A DNA stretch of 64,000 bases from Primorskyibacter flagellatus (lineage in GTDB: Bacteria > Pseudomonadota > Alphaproteobacteria > Rhodobacterales > Rhodobacteraceae), in NCBI RefSeq assembly GCF_014638275.1, contig NZ_BMFJ01000001.1, positions 1,476,338 through 1,540,337 of the forward strand. The letters run 5' to 3'. Shown here in pieces: positions 51,592-60,985 of this stretch (the first letter of the stretch is position 1; every line of letters begins with the position of its first letter). A program made the position numbers and the translations under genes. The notes beneath the pieces are model-generated. The model worked only from the letters and a program-made list of their open reading frames with translations. It made no database searches and had not been told where the DNA came from.

Positions 51592-53010
51592 ATGACCACA
51601 CTAACCGACCCCAACTACTTCGCCGATTTCGCCAGGGCCCTTGCCCGTTCCGGGCCCGGGGCGATCCATGCGGGGGAAATCGGGCGCGACCTCCGCGTGG
51701 CGACGCGCGACGGCGCGATGCCTATGCTCTACGCGGATTATACGGCCACCGGGCGGGCGCTGCGGCAGGTGGAGGAGGCGGTGATGACCGACGTGCTGCC
51801 CTGGTACGCCAATTCCCATTCGCGCCAGTCGCTCTGCGGGCGGATGATGAACGCGGGGCGTGCCGCCGCGCGGGCCTACGTGGCGGAACAGATCGGCGCC
51901 GGAACGGACTGCGCGGTGATCTTCACCGGGTCCGGAGCAACCGCCGGGATCAACCGGCTGGTGCACCTGTTCGGCCTGCCCGAAGCGGTCGCAGCGGGTC
52001 GGCCGGTGCGGGTGATCCTTGGTCCGTGGGAGCATCACTCCAACATCCTGCCGTGGCGCGAAAGCGGGGCGGAGGTGATTGCCCTTCCCGAGGCCCGCAC
52101 CGGCGGTCCTTGCGCCGAGACACTCGACCGCCTGCTCTCCGGCACCCCTGCTGGTGCGCTGGCGGTGGTCGCCCTGTCCGCCGGGTCCAACGTGACCGGC
52201 GAACTGGCGGATGTCCCGGCCCTCACCGCAATTGCCCGCCGGCACGACGCGCGGACGGTCTGGGATTACGCCGCCTGCGCGCCCTACGTCCCGGTCGACA
52301 TGACCCCGGGCGGACATCCGGTCGACGCGATCGTCCTGTCGCCCCACAAGTTTGTGGGCGGGCCGGGCGCGTCGGGTGTTCTGTGCCTCCGCCGGTCCTC
52401 CGTGGCGGTTACAAGGCCGACCTTTCCCGGTGGCGGCAGCGTGTCCTTTGTGTCGCCCTGGGCGCATGTCTACAGCACTGATCTGTGTGAACGTGAGGAA
52501 GCCGGAACGCCAAACGTCATCGGCGACCTCCGCGCGGCCTATGCCTTTGCGGTGAAATCGGCCATCGGGGCCGATCTGCCGTCTCATCGCCTTCCCGCGC
52601 TGGTCAGACAGGCGGAGGAGGCGCTGGATGACATACCGGGCCTGACGCCGCTAGGCCGCCGGTCGGGGCCGCGTCTGCCGATCCTGTCGTTTCTGGTGCA
52701 CGCTCCGGACGGCGCACCGGTCTCCTCCGGCCATGCGGTGCGGGTGCTGTCGGACCAGTTCGGTATCCAGGCCCGCAGTGGCTGGGCCTGCGCCGGTCCC
52801 TTCGCGCATCGCCTGCTCGACATCGACGCCCCGGAGTCCCATGCCATCGCGGAGCGGATCGCCGCCGGAGACGACACCGCCCGCCCCGGTTTCGTGCGTC
52901 TCAACCTCAGCGCGCTGATGACCGATGCGGAGGTGGACCGCATCCTCGCCGCCCTGCGCGCCCTGCCCGCCTGCGCGGCGGGAACTGGATCCTCCCGGCA
53001 GGTCGCCTGA
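51592..53010 (+). CDS. Class V aminotransferase/cysteine desulfurase-like PLP enzyme
   Basis: The 472-residue protein has the class V fold. PLP-site motifs are AVIFTGSGATAGINRLVHLF, VWDYAACAPYVPVDMTPG (Asp binding the pyridine N) and the Schiff-base Lys in AIVLSPHKFVGGPGASGVL. SGWACAGPFAHRLL near the C-terminus places a Cys where group II cysteine desulfurases have their active-site Cys. It may remove sulfur or selenium from a Cys-like substrate, but a role in another amino acid's breakdown is equally open. The divergent Lrp gene suggests amino acid control. It is longer than SufS by about 60 residues. Confidence 0.82.
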   Translation: MTTLTDPNYFADFARALARSGPGAIHAGEIGRDLRVATRDGAMPMLYADYTATGRALRQVEEAVMTDVLPWYANSHSRQSLCGRMMNAGRAAARAYVAEQIGAGTDCAVIFTGSGATAGINRLVHLFGLPEAVAAGRPVRVILGPWEHHSNILPWRESGAEVIALPEARTGGPCAETLDRLLSGTPAGALAVVALSAGSNVTGELADVPALTAIARRHDARTVWDYAACAPYVPVDMTPGGHPVDAIVLSPHKFVGGPGASGVLCLRRSSVAVTRPTFPGGGSVSFVSPWAHVYSTDLCEREEAGTPNVIGDLRAAYAFAVKSAIGADLPSHRLPALVRQAEEALDDIPGLTPLGRRSGPRLPILSFLVHAPDGAPVSSGHAVRVLSDQFGIQARSGWACAGPFAHRLLDIDAPESHAIAERIAAGDDTARPGFVRLNLSALMTDAEVDRILAALRALPACAAGTGSSRQVA

Positions 53011-53026
53011 GCGAAGGGGCCCGGGA

Positions 53027-53389
53027 TCAGGCCGGCGGCGTGCTGTGCCCCGTGGCGGGATCGAAGCGCCCGCCGCCCAGATTGGCGTGACCCCAGGACA
53101 TCAGGCCCAGAAGGACGGGTTCAAGGCTGCGGCCCTGCGTCGTCAGGTCGTAGCGGTAGCGCACGGGGCGTTCCTGATAAGGCTCTTTCCGCACAAGACC
53201 GAGGTCGATCAACAACCTGAGCCGGTCGCTGAGGATATTGGTGGGAACATGCTCCTCGCTCGCCTGCAATGCGCTGAAGTGGTGTTTGCCGTGCCACATC
53301 AGGTCCCGAACGATCAGCAGCGTCCAGCGGTCGCCGAACAGGTCCAGCGTGCGGGCGATCGAACAGCGGGAACGGTGATCCCTTGGCAT
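53027..53389 (-). CDS. HxlR family regulator
   Basis: The 120-residue winged-helix protein shows MPRDHRSRCSIARTLDLFGD, then RWTLLIVRDLMWHGKHHFSA and VRYRYDLTTQGRSLEPVLLG. Cys9 sits at the sensing position known from redox-responsive members. It is divergent from a cysteine-synthase-like gene, and the gap carries two copies of a 25-base repeat that probably is its operator. Confidence 0.92.
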   Translation of the reverse strand: MPRDHRSRCSIARTLDLFGDRWTLLIVRDLMWHGKHHFSALQASEEHVPTNILSDRLRLLIDLGLVRKEPYQERPVRYRYDLTTQGRSLEPVLLGLMSWGHANLGGGRFDPATGHSTPPA

Positions 53390-53439
53390 GGAAATGGCCT
53401 CCCGGTCGGGTTTCGTGGCTCTACCATAACCCCTGACGG

Positions 53440-53498
53440 AGCAACTTGCGAATCGAAAGTCACCTGTCTACCAAGTAACTTGCAAAATTAAAGCCACC
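53440..53498. promoter_or_regulatory. Paired 25-base direct repeats, putative HxlR operators
   Basis: The segments 53440-53464 and 53474-53498 match at 19 of 25 positions and start 34 bases apart. Both keep AACTTGC at the left and AAAG.CACC at the right; the first contains the dyad ACTT-N9-AAGT. They fill most of the gap between the HxlR and cysteine-synthase-like genes. Confidence 0.68.
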
Positions 53499-53509
53499 GG
53501 AGACCCGAC

Positions 53510-54433
53510 ATGCTTGCCATCGGCAACACCCCCCTGCTCAGGCTGACGGCCCTGACCACACCGGACATGGCCGATGTCTATGTGAAATGGGAAGGCGCGA
53601 ACCCGACCGGAAGCATGAAGGACCGCATGGCCCTGTCGATGATCCGCGGCGCGGAGGCGCGCGGGGAGCTGGGGCCCGGCGGGCGGGTTGTCGAATACAC
53701 CGGCGGCTCGACCGGGTCCTCACTGGCGATGGTCTGTGCGACGCGGGGGTATTGGGCGCATTTCGTCAGCTCCGACGGGTTTGCGGAGGAAAAGCTGCAG
53801 ACCATGCGCGCTTTCGGAGCGGAGGTCGAGATCGTGCCGGCGACCGGGGGCGTGCTGACCGCCGGCGTGATCGACCGCATGATCGCCCGCGCGAAAGAAC
53901 TGGCCGGTCAGCCCGGCACCTTCTGGCCCGATCAGGTGAACAACCCCGACAACCGGCGCGGCTATCATCCCATGGGGGAGGAGATCCTCGACCAGATCGC
54001 GCGGCAGACCGGGGGCGGAGTGAGCGAATTCGTCTGCGCCGTCGGCGGTGGCGGCTGTATCTCGGGCAATGCGGAGGTGCTGAAGGATCGCGACGCCTCA
54101 ACCCGCGTGATCGGGGTGGAGCCGTGGAACGTGCGCAATGTCTCGGGCGGGGATACCTCCGGCACGCATGTGCTCGAGGGGATCGGCCTGTCCTTCGTGC
54201 CGAATGCCTTCCGCCGTGACCTTGTCGACGACGTGGTCGCGGTGAGGGACGAGGATGCGGTGAGGACGACCCGCCTGCTGGCCCGGAAGGAGGGGATCTT
54301 CGGCGGTATCACCTCCGGCGCAAAGGTATTCGCGGCGCTTGAGCGGGCGCGGGCGGTCGGTCCGGGCGGGACCATCGTTACGGTGATCATCGACTCCGGG
54401 CTGCGGTACCTCAGGAACCCGGTGTACCTGTGA
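53510..54433 (+). CDS. Cysteine synthase/threonine-synthase-fold PLP enzyme
   Basis: The 307-residue protein has the fold type II PLP pattern: IGNTPLLRLTALTTPDMADV, Schiff-base Lys in GANPTGSMKDRMALSMI, the substrate loop EYTGGSTGSSLAMVCATRGY, the phosphate-binding loop FVCAVGGGGCISGNAEVL and the C-terminal Ser/Thr near GGITSGAK. This group includes O-acetylserine sulfhydrylase relatives, but the substrate is unclear because of differences from CysK (GGGGCISG for GTGGTITG). Its end overlaps the second RsmB-like gene by 23 bases, convergent. Confidence 0.85.
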   Translation: MLAIGNTPLLRLTALTTPDMADVYVKWEGANPTGSMKDRMALSMIRGAEARGELGPGGRVVEYTGGSTGSSLAMVCATRGYWAHFVSSDGFAEEKLQTMRAFGAEVEIVPATGGVLTAGVIDRMIARAKELAGQPGTFWPDQVNNPDNRRGYHPMGEEILDQIARQTGGGVSEFVCAVGGGGCISGNAEVLKDRDASTRVIGVEPWNVRNVSGGDTSGTHVLEGIGLSFVPNAFRRDLVDDVVAVRDEDAVRTTRLLARKEGIFGGITSGAKVFAALERARAVGPGGTIVTVIIDSGLRYLRNPVYL

Positions 54434-55760
54434 CCGCAGTCGGGGCCGGGTCAGAGTCGGCGCGGTCCAGAACGGCGGCAAAGAAGCCGTCGGTGCCGTG
54501 TCGCGCCGGGGTGAGAGACAGGTAGCCGGAAGGATCCGCGGCAACTTCAGGCGGAAGGTCGGGCGCGGCGTCCCGCAGGGGGACAGGGTGAAAGGCGGGA
54601 TGGGCGGCGAGGAAGGCCGCGACCTGCGCACCGTTCTCCTCCTCCAGCAGGGAACAGGTCGCGTAGACCAGCCGCCCGCCCGGTTTCACCAGACGCGCCG
54701 CGCTGGCGAGGATACGGGCCTGCAACGCGACAAGGGCCTCCAGGCCCTGTTCTTCCTCAGGGCGCCAGCGGGCGTCGGGGTTGCGCCGCCAGGTGCCGGT
54801 GCCGCTGCAGGGCGCGTCGACCAGCACGCGGTCGAAGCCCGCCTTGTGGCGTTTGACCCATTTGTCCGTCTCGCTCGACAACAGCCGGGTTTCGGCGTTG
54901 TGAACCCCGGCCCGGCGGAACCGTTCGGCGGCGCGTTTCAGCCGCCCTTCGCTGACATCGCAGGCGACGATACGCCCGCGGTTCTGCATCTGGGCGGCGA
55001 TGGCAAGGGTCTTGCCCCCAGCCCCGGCGCAGAAATCGGCCACACGGTCGCCGGGACGGGCACCGACCAGCCGCGCGACAAGCTGGGAACCTTCGTCCTG
55101 GATCTCCACCTCTCCGGTCTTCAGCCCCGGCAGGCGGGAGAGCGACAGGCTTTGCGCGATCCGGATCCCCTCGGGCGCGATCTCCGACGCCTCTGCCGGG
55201 AGGTCGCGGCGCTTCATGTCCCGCAACACCGCGTCGCGGGCCGCCTTGATCGTGTTGACGCGCAGGTCCAGCGGCGGCGGGGTCAGCAGCGCCTGCATCT
55301 CGGTGGCGAAGGCCTCTCCGAACCGCCGCCGCAACGGGGCCAGCGCCCAGTCGGGGCATTCCAGCCGAACCGCCTCGGGCATGTCGGGATGCTCCACCGT
55401 GTGCCCCCTGAGTTTCGCCAGCAGCGCGGCGTCACCCTCGTCCAGCGTCGCGGGCGCGCCTTTCGGTCCGCCGAACAACCGGCTCACCTGCTCCGGCCGG
55501 CGGCGTTCGGCCAGAACCAGCCAGGCGAGCAGGCGGTTGCGGGGCGTGTCACTCTGGCCCAGGCGATCCAGCCACCAGCCAAGCCGCGCGCGGTGGCGCA
55601 GCAGCGCACCGGTCAGGTCCAGCACCGTTCCACGATCGTCGTCCTGCATCCGGCGGCGGGCGCGGAAGAAGGCGGCAATGACGGCATCGGCGGGGCGCGC
55701 GGTGCGGTCGATCTCTTCGGTCAGGTCAAGGACGGCTTGCAGGCGGGCGGCGGGGGTCAT
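54411..55760 (-). CDS. RsmB-like rRNA cytosine-C5 methyltransferase (second copy)
   Basis: The 449-residue product, from ATG 55760 (MTPAARLQAVLDLTEEIDRT), contains the SAM site RVADFCAGAGGKTLAIAAQM, the catalytic motif VLVDAPCSGTGTWRRNPDAR and LVYATCSLLEEENGAQVAAF with the second Cys. The N-terminal helical domain is longer than in the copy at 5283-6461. Upstream in-frame ATGs would add about 100 non-family residues and are rejected. Two RsmB-family genes suggest different target cytosines. Confidence 0.87.
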   Translation of the reverse strand: MTPAARLQAVLDLTEEIDRTARPADAVIAAFFRARRRMQDDDRGTVLDLTGALLRHRARLGWWLDRLGQSDTPRNRLLAWLVLAERRRPEQVSRLFGGPKGAPATLDEGDAALLAKLRGHTVEHPDMPEAVRLECPDWALAPLRRRFGEAFATEMQALLTPPPLDLRVNTIKAARDAVLRDMKRRDLPAEASEIAPEGIRIAQSLSLSRLPGLKTGEVEIQDEGSQLVARLVGARPGDRVADFCAGAGGKTLAIAAQMQNRGRIVACDVSEGRLKRAAERFRRAGVHNAETRLLSSETDKWVKRHKAGFDRVLVDAPCSGTGTWRRNPDARWRPEEEQGLEALVALQARILASAARLVKPGGRLVYATCSLLEEENGAQVAAFLAAHPAFHPVPLRDAAPDLPPEVAADPSGYLSLTPARHGTDGFFAAVLDRADSDPAPTAVTGTPGS

Positions 55761-55932
55761 GGGCAGCGGGTCGGCTCCGGGTCGGGGCGTCGGGGGCGCG
55801 GACGGCAGGCTCTCCGGCCGCAACGGGGTGTCTTTACCCCCGCCGCGCGCCTTTGGGAACCGGCTTTCCCGGAACGGAAGCGCGGGCAACAGTGTCATCA
55901 GCCTGTCATGGGATCGTGACATTGTACCGGGC

Positions 55933-56625
55933 GTGGACGGATTCCAGTCAGACACCCCCGCACGGCTGATCGACGCGGCAGAGCATGTGATCTGCCACGC
56001 CTCAGGGTTTTCCGAGGTGACGGTGCGGCGGATCGCGGCACGCGCGGGCGCGCCGGTCTCGGCCATCTCCTACCATTTCGGATCGCTGGAGGAGCTGGGG
56101 ATCGCCGTCGCCACGCGGCTGTACCGGCGTCTGAACGCGGCGCGCCTGACGGAGCTTCAGCGCGCACTCGACCGGGCGCAGCCGGGGCCCGCGCGGATCG
56201 AGGATCTCGTCTCCGCGCTCATCGCCCCCTCGATCCGGTGGAGCCTCGACCGCAGCAGCGGCTATCCGGTCTTCGACTACTTCAACCGGATGCGCATCAT
56301 GACCGCCCGCCCGGAACGCTTTGCGGGCTTCGTGTCCAGCGTCGAACATCACCGCATCTTTGCCGATCACCTGCACCGCGCCGCACCCTGGTTCAGCGAA
56401 AGGGAGATCGCATGGCGGATCAATGCCGCGCTCGGCATCCGCAGCCAGATCACGCAGGGACGGTCGCGCATCGAACTGCTGACCGGCGCGCCGCTGAACC
56501 AGCAGGACCCGGAGGCGGTTGTGCGGGAGGCGGTTCGCATGGCCTCCGCCCTGTTCGCCCGGCCCGTTGCACCCGCCGTCACGCGCACCGTCGAACGGCG
56601 TTCGAGGGCTGTCATCCGTCCGTGA
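55933..56625 (+). CDS. TetR family regulator
   Basis: The 230-residue product starts at GTG 55933 (MDGFQSDTPARLIDAAEHVI) since no ATG is placed well. The TetR helix-turn-helix is FSEVTVRRIAARAGAPVSAI, followed by SYHFGSLEELGIAVATRLYR; the rest is an all-helical ligand domain. It precedes the ugp-type ABC operon by 51 bases on the same strand and probably regulates it, or shares its transcript. Confidence 0.82.
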   Translation: MDGFQSDTPARLIDAAEHVICHASGFSEVTVRRIAARAGAPVSAISYHFGSLEELGIAVATRLYRRLNAARLTELQRALDRAQPGPARIEDLVSALIAPSIRWSLDRSSGYPVFDYFNRMRIMTARPERFAGFVSSVEHHRIFADHLHRAAPWFSEREIAWRINAALGIRSQITQGRSRIELLTGAPLNQQDPEAVVREAVRMASALFARPVAPAVTRTVERRSRAVIRP

Positions 56626-56676
56626 CCGACTCAGACCAGTGTCCGGCGGAAACGGACACGGGGCACGCGCGCAGAG

Positions 56677-57807
56677 ATGAACGGAATAGACCTGTCGGCC
56701 ATCCGGAAACGGTTCGGCGAAACCGAAGTGGTCAAGGGGCTGGACCTGACCATCGCGGAGGGCGAGTTCCTTGTCATCCTCGGCCCGTCCGGCTGCGGCA
56801 AGTCCACCCTGCTGCGGCTGATCGCCGGGCTCGAGGACGTCACGCAGGGACGGATCCGGATCGGCGGGCGCGACGTGACGCATGAGGAGCCGGGCAGGCG
56901 CGGCTGTGCCATGGTGTTCCAGAACTACGCGCTCTACCCGCACATGACCGTGGCGGGAAACATGGCCTACGGGCTGAAGGTGGCGGGTGTGCCGCGCCGC
57001 GAACGCGCCGAACGGGTGGCGCGGATCGCCGGGATGCTGGAACTTGGCGCGCTGCTCGACCGCAGGCCGCACGAACTGTCGGGCGGGCAGCGGCAGCGGG
57101 TGGCCATGGGGCGGGCGATGATCCGGTCGCCGCGCGTGTTCCTGTTCGACGAACCGCTGTCGAACCTCGACGCGAAGCTGCGCGCGCAGCTCCGGCTGGA
57201 CATCAAGCGGCTTCACCGGGATCTCGGCACGACCTCCGTCTTCGTCACGCATGATCAGCTCGAAGCGATGACGATGGCGGACCGGATGGTGGTGATGAAC
57301 GGAGGCCGCATCGAACAGGCCGGCACCCCGCAGGAGATCTACCGCCGCCCCGCGACCCGCTTTGTCGCCGGGTTCATCGGCGCGCCCGCGATGAACATCT
57401 TCCCCGCCCTGATCGACGAGGCCGGGCGCGCGATGGTGTCGGGCGGGTGGTACCCCTGCCCCGATGCGGTCTGGGCGCTGCCGCCGGGTACGGAGGTCGA
57501 TCTGGGCGTGCGCCCCGCCGATGTCCTGCCCGGCGCGCCAGCACCCGGGCGCCCCGCCTTCACCCCCGACGTGAGCGAAGATGTCGGGACAGAGGTTCAC
57601 CTGCATGCGCGCGGCGCGGGGCTGGACCTGACGCTGTCCGCGCCCGCCGGCGCGGCCCTGCCGCAGAACGACTTCTCAGTCAGTTTTCCCGCCGCCGCCG
57701 CGCACTGCTTTGCCGGGGAAAGCGGCCAGCGCGCCGCGCTCCGCCCCACCCAGAAACCCGAAAGGACCGACGAGACATGGACCGCGACATCACTTTCCTT
57801 CACCTGA
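56677..57807 (+). CDS. ugpC: ABC transporter ATP-binding protein (UgpC/MalK type)
   Basis: The 376-residue ATPase shows Walker [21 protein letters not shown], the Q-loop [20 protein letters not shown], signature [16 protein letters not shown], Walker [20 protein letters not shown] and the H-loop [10 protein letters not shown]. The C-terminal TOBE regulatory domain is present. Its 3' end overlaps the phosphoesterase gene by 31 bp, unusually long, so the final ten codons are shared in two frames. Confidence 0.9.
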   Translation: MNGIDLSAIRKRFGETEVVKGLDLTIAEGEFLVILGPSGCGKSTLLRLIAGLEDVTQGRIRIGGRDVTHEEPGRRGCAMVFQNYALYPHMTVAGNMAYGLKVAGVPRRERAERVARIAGMLELGALLDRRPHELSGGQRQRVAMGRAMIRSPRVFLFDEPLSNLDAKLRAQLRLDIKRLHRDLGTTSVFVTHDQLEAMTMADRMVVMNGGRIEQAGTPQEIYRRPATRFVAGFIGAPAMNIFPALIDEAGRAMVSGGWYPCPDAVWALPPGTEVDLGVRPADVLPGAPAPGRPAFTPDVSEDVGTEVHLHARGAGLDLTLSAPAGAALPQNDFSVSFPAAAAHCFAGESGQRAALRPTQKPERTDETWTATSLSFT

Positions 57808-58658
57808 CCGACCTGCATTTCGGCGATGCGGCGGATCCGCACCTGCATTCCGACACGGAGGCAACGATGCAGCAGATCCTCGCCGAGATGGCGCGCGTCA
57901 CCCCCCGCCCGGATTTCGTCGTGGCCAGCGGCGACCTGTCCAACGCCGGGGATGCGGAGAGCTACCGGCGGCTCAGGGCGATGCTCGACCCCTACGGCGT
58001 GCCGGTGATCTACGCACTTGGCAACCACGACACGCGCGAAGGGTTCTACGAGGGGATGCTGGGGCGCACCACCAACCTCTCCGCCCCCTATGACCACGAT
58101 ACGGTCATTGCCGGGCTGCACATCATCACGCTGGACAGCACCACGCCGGGCGCGATCGGCGGCGCGATCGAACCCGAGCAGTTCGACTGGCTTCAGGCGC
58201 GGCTCTCCGCCCATCCCGACCTGCGCAAGCTGATCGTCGTGCATCACGCGCCCGCGCTTGGCGAGGCAGAGGGCGATGCGCCCTGGCGGGAGATCCGCTT
58301 TGCCGACAGCCAGCGGCTGGCCGCGATGCTGCGCGGGCATGACGTGGTCGGGATGCTCTGCGGACATATCCACCACGACCGGTTCTCCTGCTGGCATGGC
58401 ATTCCGGTGATTGTCGGGCAAGGACAGCACGCCGCCACCGACATCCTGGCGACCGAGGAGCTGCGCATGGTACGCGGCGGGTCCTTCGGGATCGGCACAC
58501 TGCGCCCTTCGGGTCTGACCATGGCGCTGGTGCCGCTGCCCTCCGACCGGGCCGTGCTGAACGTCTATCCGCTGGCGATGCTGCGCGAACGCGCGATGGC
58601 GAAGGACGCCGACGCCATGGCCGCCTTCCGCGCCCCCGAAACGACCGAGGCGCACTAG
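57777..58658 (+). CDS. Metallophosphoesterase (GpdQ/cyclic nucleotide phosphodiesterase type)
   Basis: The 293-residue cytoplasmic enzyme belongs to the calcineurin-like superfamily: [13 protein letters not shown] (first metal Asp/His), [37 protein letters not shown] and [20 protein letters not shown]. These are the family motifs in order. GpdQ-like enzymes split glycerophosphodiesters, and some split cyclic nucleotides. Encoded between the ATPase and binding protein of an ugp-type importer, it may hydrolyse the imported diester. It has no signal peptide, so it acts after uptake. Confidence 0.86.
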   Translation: MDRDITFLHLTDLHFGDAADPHLHSDTEATMQQILAEMARVTPRPDFVVASGDLSNAGDAESYRRLRAMLDPYGVPVIYALGNHDTREGFYEGMLGRTTNLSAPYDHDTVIAGLHIITLDSTTPGAIGGAIEPEQFDWLQARLSAHPDLRKLIVVHHAPALGEAEGDAPWREIRFADSQRLAAMLRGHDVVGMLCGHIHHDRFSCWHGIPVIVGQGQHAATDILATEELRMVRGGSFGIGTLRPSGLTMALVPLPSDRAVLNVYPLAMLRERAMAKDADAMAAFRAPETTEAH

Positions 58659-58699
58659 CGCCGCCCCTTCCCCTCCACCCAAACCAGACGAGGACACCC

Positions 58700-59995
58700 A
58701 TGTTCCGCAGACAGTTCATGACCACCGCCCTGGCCGCGACGATGCTGACCGCGCCCGCCGCCATGGCAGAGATGGCCGCGAAGATCACCGAACCGGTCAC
58801 CATCACCTTCTATTCCTACAACCTCGCCTCCGCCGGGCTGGGCAAGGACACGACCGAGGGGCTGATCGCCGACTTCATGGCCGAGAACCCGATGGTCAAG
58901 GTCGAAGCCGTCGCCGCGCCCTCCAACGAGATCCTCAGCCGGGTGCAGGCCGACATCGTCGCCGGCCAGCAGCCCGACGTGGCGCAGCTGGTGTTCCGCG
59001 ACCTGATCTACGCTGCGAAGGACCTGGGCGCTCAGCCGCTCGAAGACCTTGCAGGTGACGAGTTGAAGGCGCATTCCGAAGGCATGGTGCCGAACGGGCT
59101 GGCGCTTGGCCGGGTGGACGACAAGACCTACGGGCTGGCCTATACCTTCTCCACCCCGGTGATGTTCATCAACGCCGACCTGTTCCGCGCCGCCGGGCTC
59201 GACCCCGACCAGCCGCCGCGGACCTGGGCAGAGGTGAAGGCCGCAGGCATCGCCATCCACGAGGCGACCGGCAAGCACGGCTTCTTCCCCGGCGCCTTCG
59301 GCCCGATCGACGGCACATTCGTCTACCAGTCGCTAGTCATGTCGAACGGCGGACAGGTGCGCGAAGGCAACAAACTGACCTATGCCGATCCCGCCGCCGC
59401 CGAGGCGGTGACCATGCTGCGCGACCTCAGGGACTCCGGCGCCTATGCCGACATCGACGTGGCGGCGCATATGGACACCTTCGCCTCGGGCGATCTGGCG
59501 ATGTTCCTCTTCACCTCCGCCATCCAGTCGCGGATGGTGAAGGCCGCCGACGGAAACTTCGAACTGCGTGTGGTGGCCATGCCCTCCTTCGGGGACAAGC
59601 CGACCGCGCCGACCAACTCCGGCTCCGCCCTCTTCGTGCTGAGCCAGGACCCGGTGAAACAGCGCGCGGCGTGGGAACTGACAAAGTTCCTGACCTCGAA
59701 GCATGCCTATACGCAGATCACGTCTAAGATCGGCTACCTGCCGCTGCGGCTCGATATCGTCGATGATCCGAAATACCTGAAGGACTGGGTCGAGGCGAAC
59801 CCGATGATCCGCCCGAACCTGGAACAGCTGACCCGCCTGACGCCGAACGTTGCCTTTCCGGGGCCGAACTACCGGCAGGTGGAAAGCATGATGAAGGACG
59901 CCGCCGCCGAGGCGGTGCTCGGCACCGGCGACCCGGTCGAAGTGCTGAAGGCCGCGCAGGAACGCGGTCAGGCGCTGATGCCGGCCGACGGCTGA
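58700..59995 (+). CDS. ugpB: Extracellular solute-binding protein (UgpB type)
   Basis: The 431-residue protein has a signal peptide (MFRRQFMTTALAATMLTAPAAMA) and the family 1 binding-protein fold: VTITFYSYNLASAGLGKDTT, then FSTPVMFINADLFRAAGLDP, then WELTKFLTSKHAYTQITSKI and IGYLPLRLD. It delivers glycerol 3-phosphate, glycerophosphodiesters or a sugar to the permeases; the neighbouring phosphoesterase favours a phosphodiester. A strong hairpin lies directly after the gene. Confidence 0.88.
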   Translation: MFRRQFMTTALAATMLTAPAAMAEMAAKITEPVTITFYSYNLASAGLGKDTTEGLIADFMAENPMVKVEAVAAPSNEILSRVQADIVAGQQPDVAQLVFRDLIYAAKDLGAQPLEDLAGDELKAHSEGMVPNGLALGRVDDKTYGLAYTFSTPVMFINADLFRAAGLDPDQPPRTWAEVKAAGIAIHEATGKHGFFPGAFGPIDGTFVYQSLVMSNGGQVREGNKLTYADPAAAEAVTMLRDLRDSGAYADIDVAAHMDTFASGDLAMFLFTSAIQSRMVKAADGNFELRVVAMPSFGDKPTAPTNSGSALFVLSQDPVKQRAAWELTKFLTSKHAYTQITSKIGYLPLRLDIVDDPKYLKDWVEANPMIRPNLEQLTRLTPNVAFPGPNYRQVESMMKDAAAEAVLGTGDPVEVLKAAQERGQALMPADG

Positions 59996-60009
59996 TCCCA
60001 CGGCCCAAG

Positions 60010-60035
60010 GGCGCGGACCATCCCCGGTCCGCGCC
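60010..60035 (+). promoter_or_regulatory. Intercistronic hairpin after the ugpB-like gene
   Basis: GGCGCGGACC and GGTCCGCGCC form a perfect 10-bp stem around ATCCCC in the 60-base gap before the first permease gene. No run of T follows. Like those after the other two ABC binding-protein genes, it probably stabilises the upstream message. Confidence 0.65.
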
Positions 60036-60055
60036 ACCCTTTACCGGAAAACCCC

Positions 60056-60985
60056 ATGGTCCAGACACTCGACGCCACCTTCGCCCTGCCCGCCCGCGCG
60101 CCGTCCCGCCGGGTCCTCTGGCAACCCTGGGTCTACCTTGCCCCGACGCTCGCCACCCTGGTCGTCTGGATTTACTGGCCGCTGATCGAGGCCGCCTATC
60201 TGTCGTTCTTCCAGTGGAACATGCTGCCGACCGCCACGCCGCGCTACGTGGGGGTGGAGAACTACGCCAACCTCCTCACCCTGCCCGAGATGGGGCGCGC
60301 GGTTCGGAACACGGTGCTTTACATCCTCGGCCTGCTGCCGCTGTCGGTGGTGCTGCCGACGGCCATTGCGATCCTGACGCAGGACCTTTCGGGACCCTTC
60401 CGCAGCCTGTACCGCAGCCTGATCTTCATCCCCATGATCATCGCTCCGATCGTCGCCGCCGTACTCTGGCGCTGGTTGCTAAACGAGGACCACGGGCTGG
60501 TGAACGCGGGGATCGAGGTGCTTGGCCTTACCCCGGTCGGGTTCCTGAAGGATCCCTCCATCGCGCTCTGGACGCTGGTCTGGATCACCGGGTGGAAGCT
60601 GATCGGCTTTGCCACGCTGCTGCTGTCGGCGGCAAACGGCACCATCGATCCGGGCTATGTGGAGGCTGCGCGGATGGACGGCGCATCCCGCTGGCAGGTG
60701 ATCCGCGACATCCGCCTGCCGCTGCTGTCGCCCACCATCCTGCTGCTGACGATGATGACCATCCTGTTCGGTGCGCAGTGGAGCTTTGTCTACATCAACG
60801 CCCTGACCGGGGGCGGGCCGCTGCAGTCGACCACCAACGTCTTCTACCTGATGTGGGATTACGGCTTCCAGTCCTACTCCGCCGGGTGGAGCGCCACCGC
60901 CGGGATGCTGACCTTCGCCGGCTTCGGGGTGATCGCGATGCTCTGCCTCCGGCTCATGAAAAGGTTTGCCGTCCATGAAGGCTGA
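60056..60985 (+). CDS. ugpA: ABC transporter permease (UgpA type)
   Basis: The 309-residue protein has six main helices (LAPTLATLVVWIYWPLIEAA at the N-terminus) and the inner-membrane EAA loop GYVEAARMDGASRWQVIRDI, which docks on the ATPase. It overlaps the second permease gene by 11 bp. Confidence 0.92.
   Translation: MVQTLDATFALPARAPSRRVLWQPWVYLAPTLATLVVWIYWPLIEAAYLSFFQWNMLPTATPRYVGVENYANLLTLPEMGRAVRNTVLYILGLLPLSVVLPTAIAILTQDLSGPFRSLYRSLIFIPMIIAPIVAAVLWRWLLNEDHGLVNAGIEVLGLTPVGFLKDPSIALWTLVWITGWKLIGFATLLLSAANGTIDPGYVEAARMDGASRWQVIRDIRLPLLSPTILLLTMMTILFGAQWSFVYINALTGGGPLQSTTNVFYLMWDYGFQSYSAGWSATAGMLTFAGFGVIAMLCLRLMKRFAVHEG

Noticed and set aside
54498..55919. 473-codon open frame opposite the second RsmB-like gene
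   Set aside because: No motif, and the opposite strand holds a full methyltransferase.
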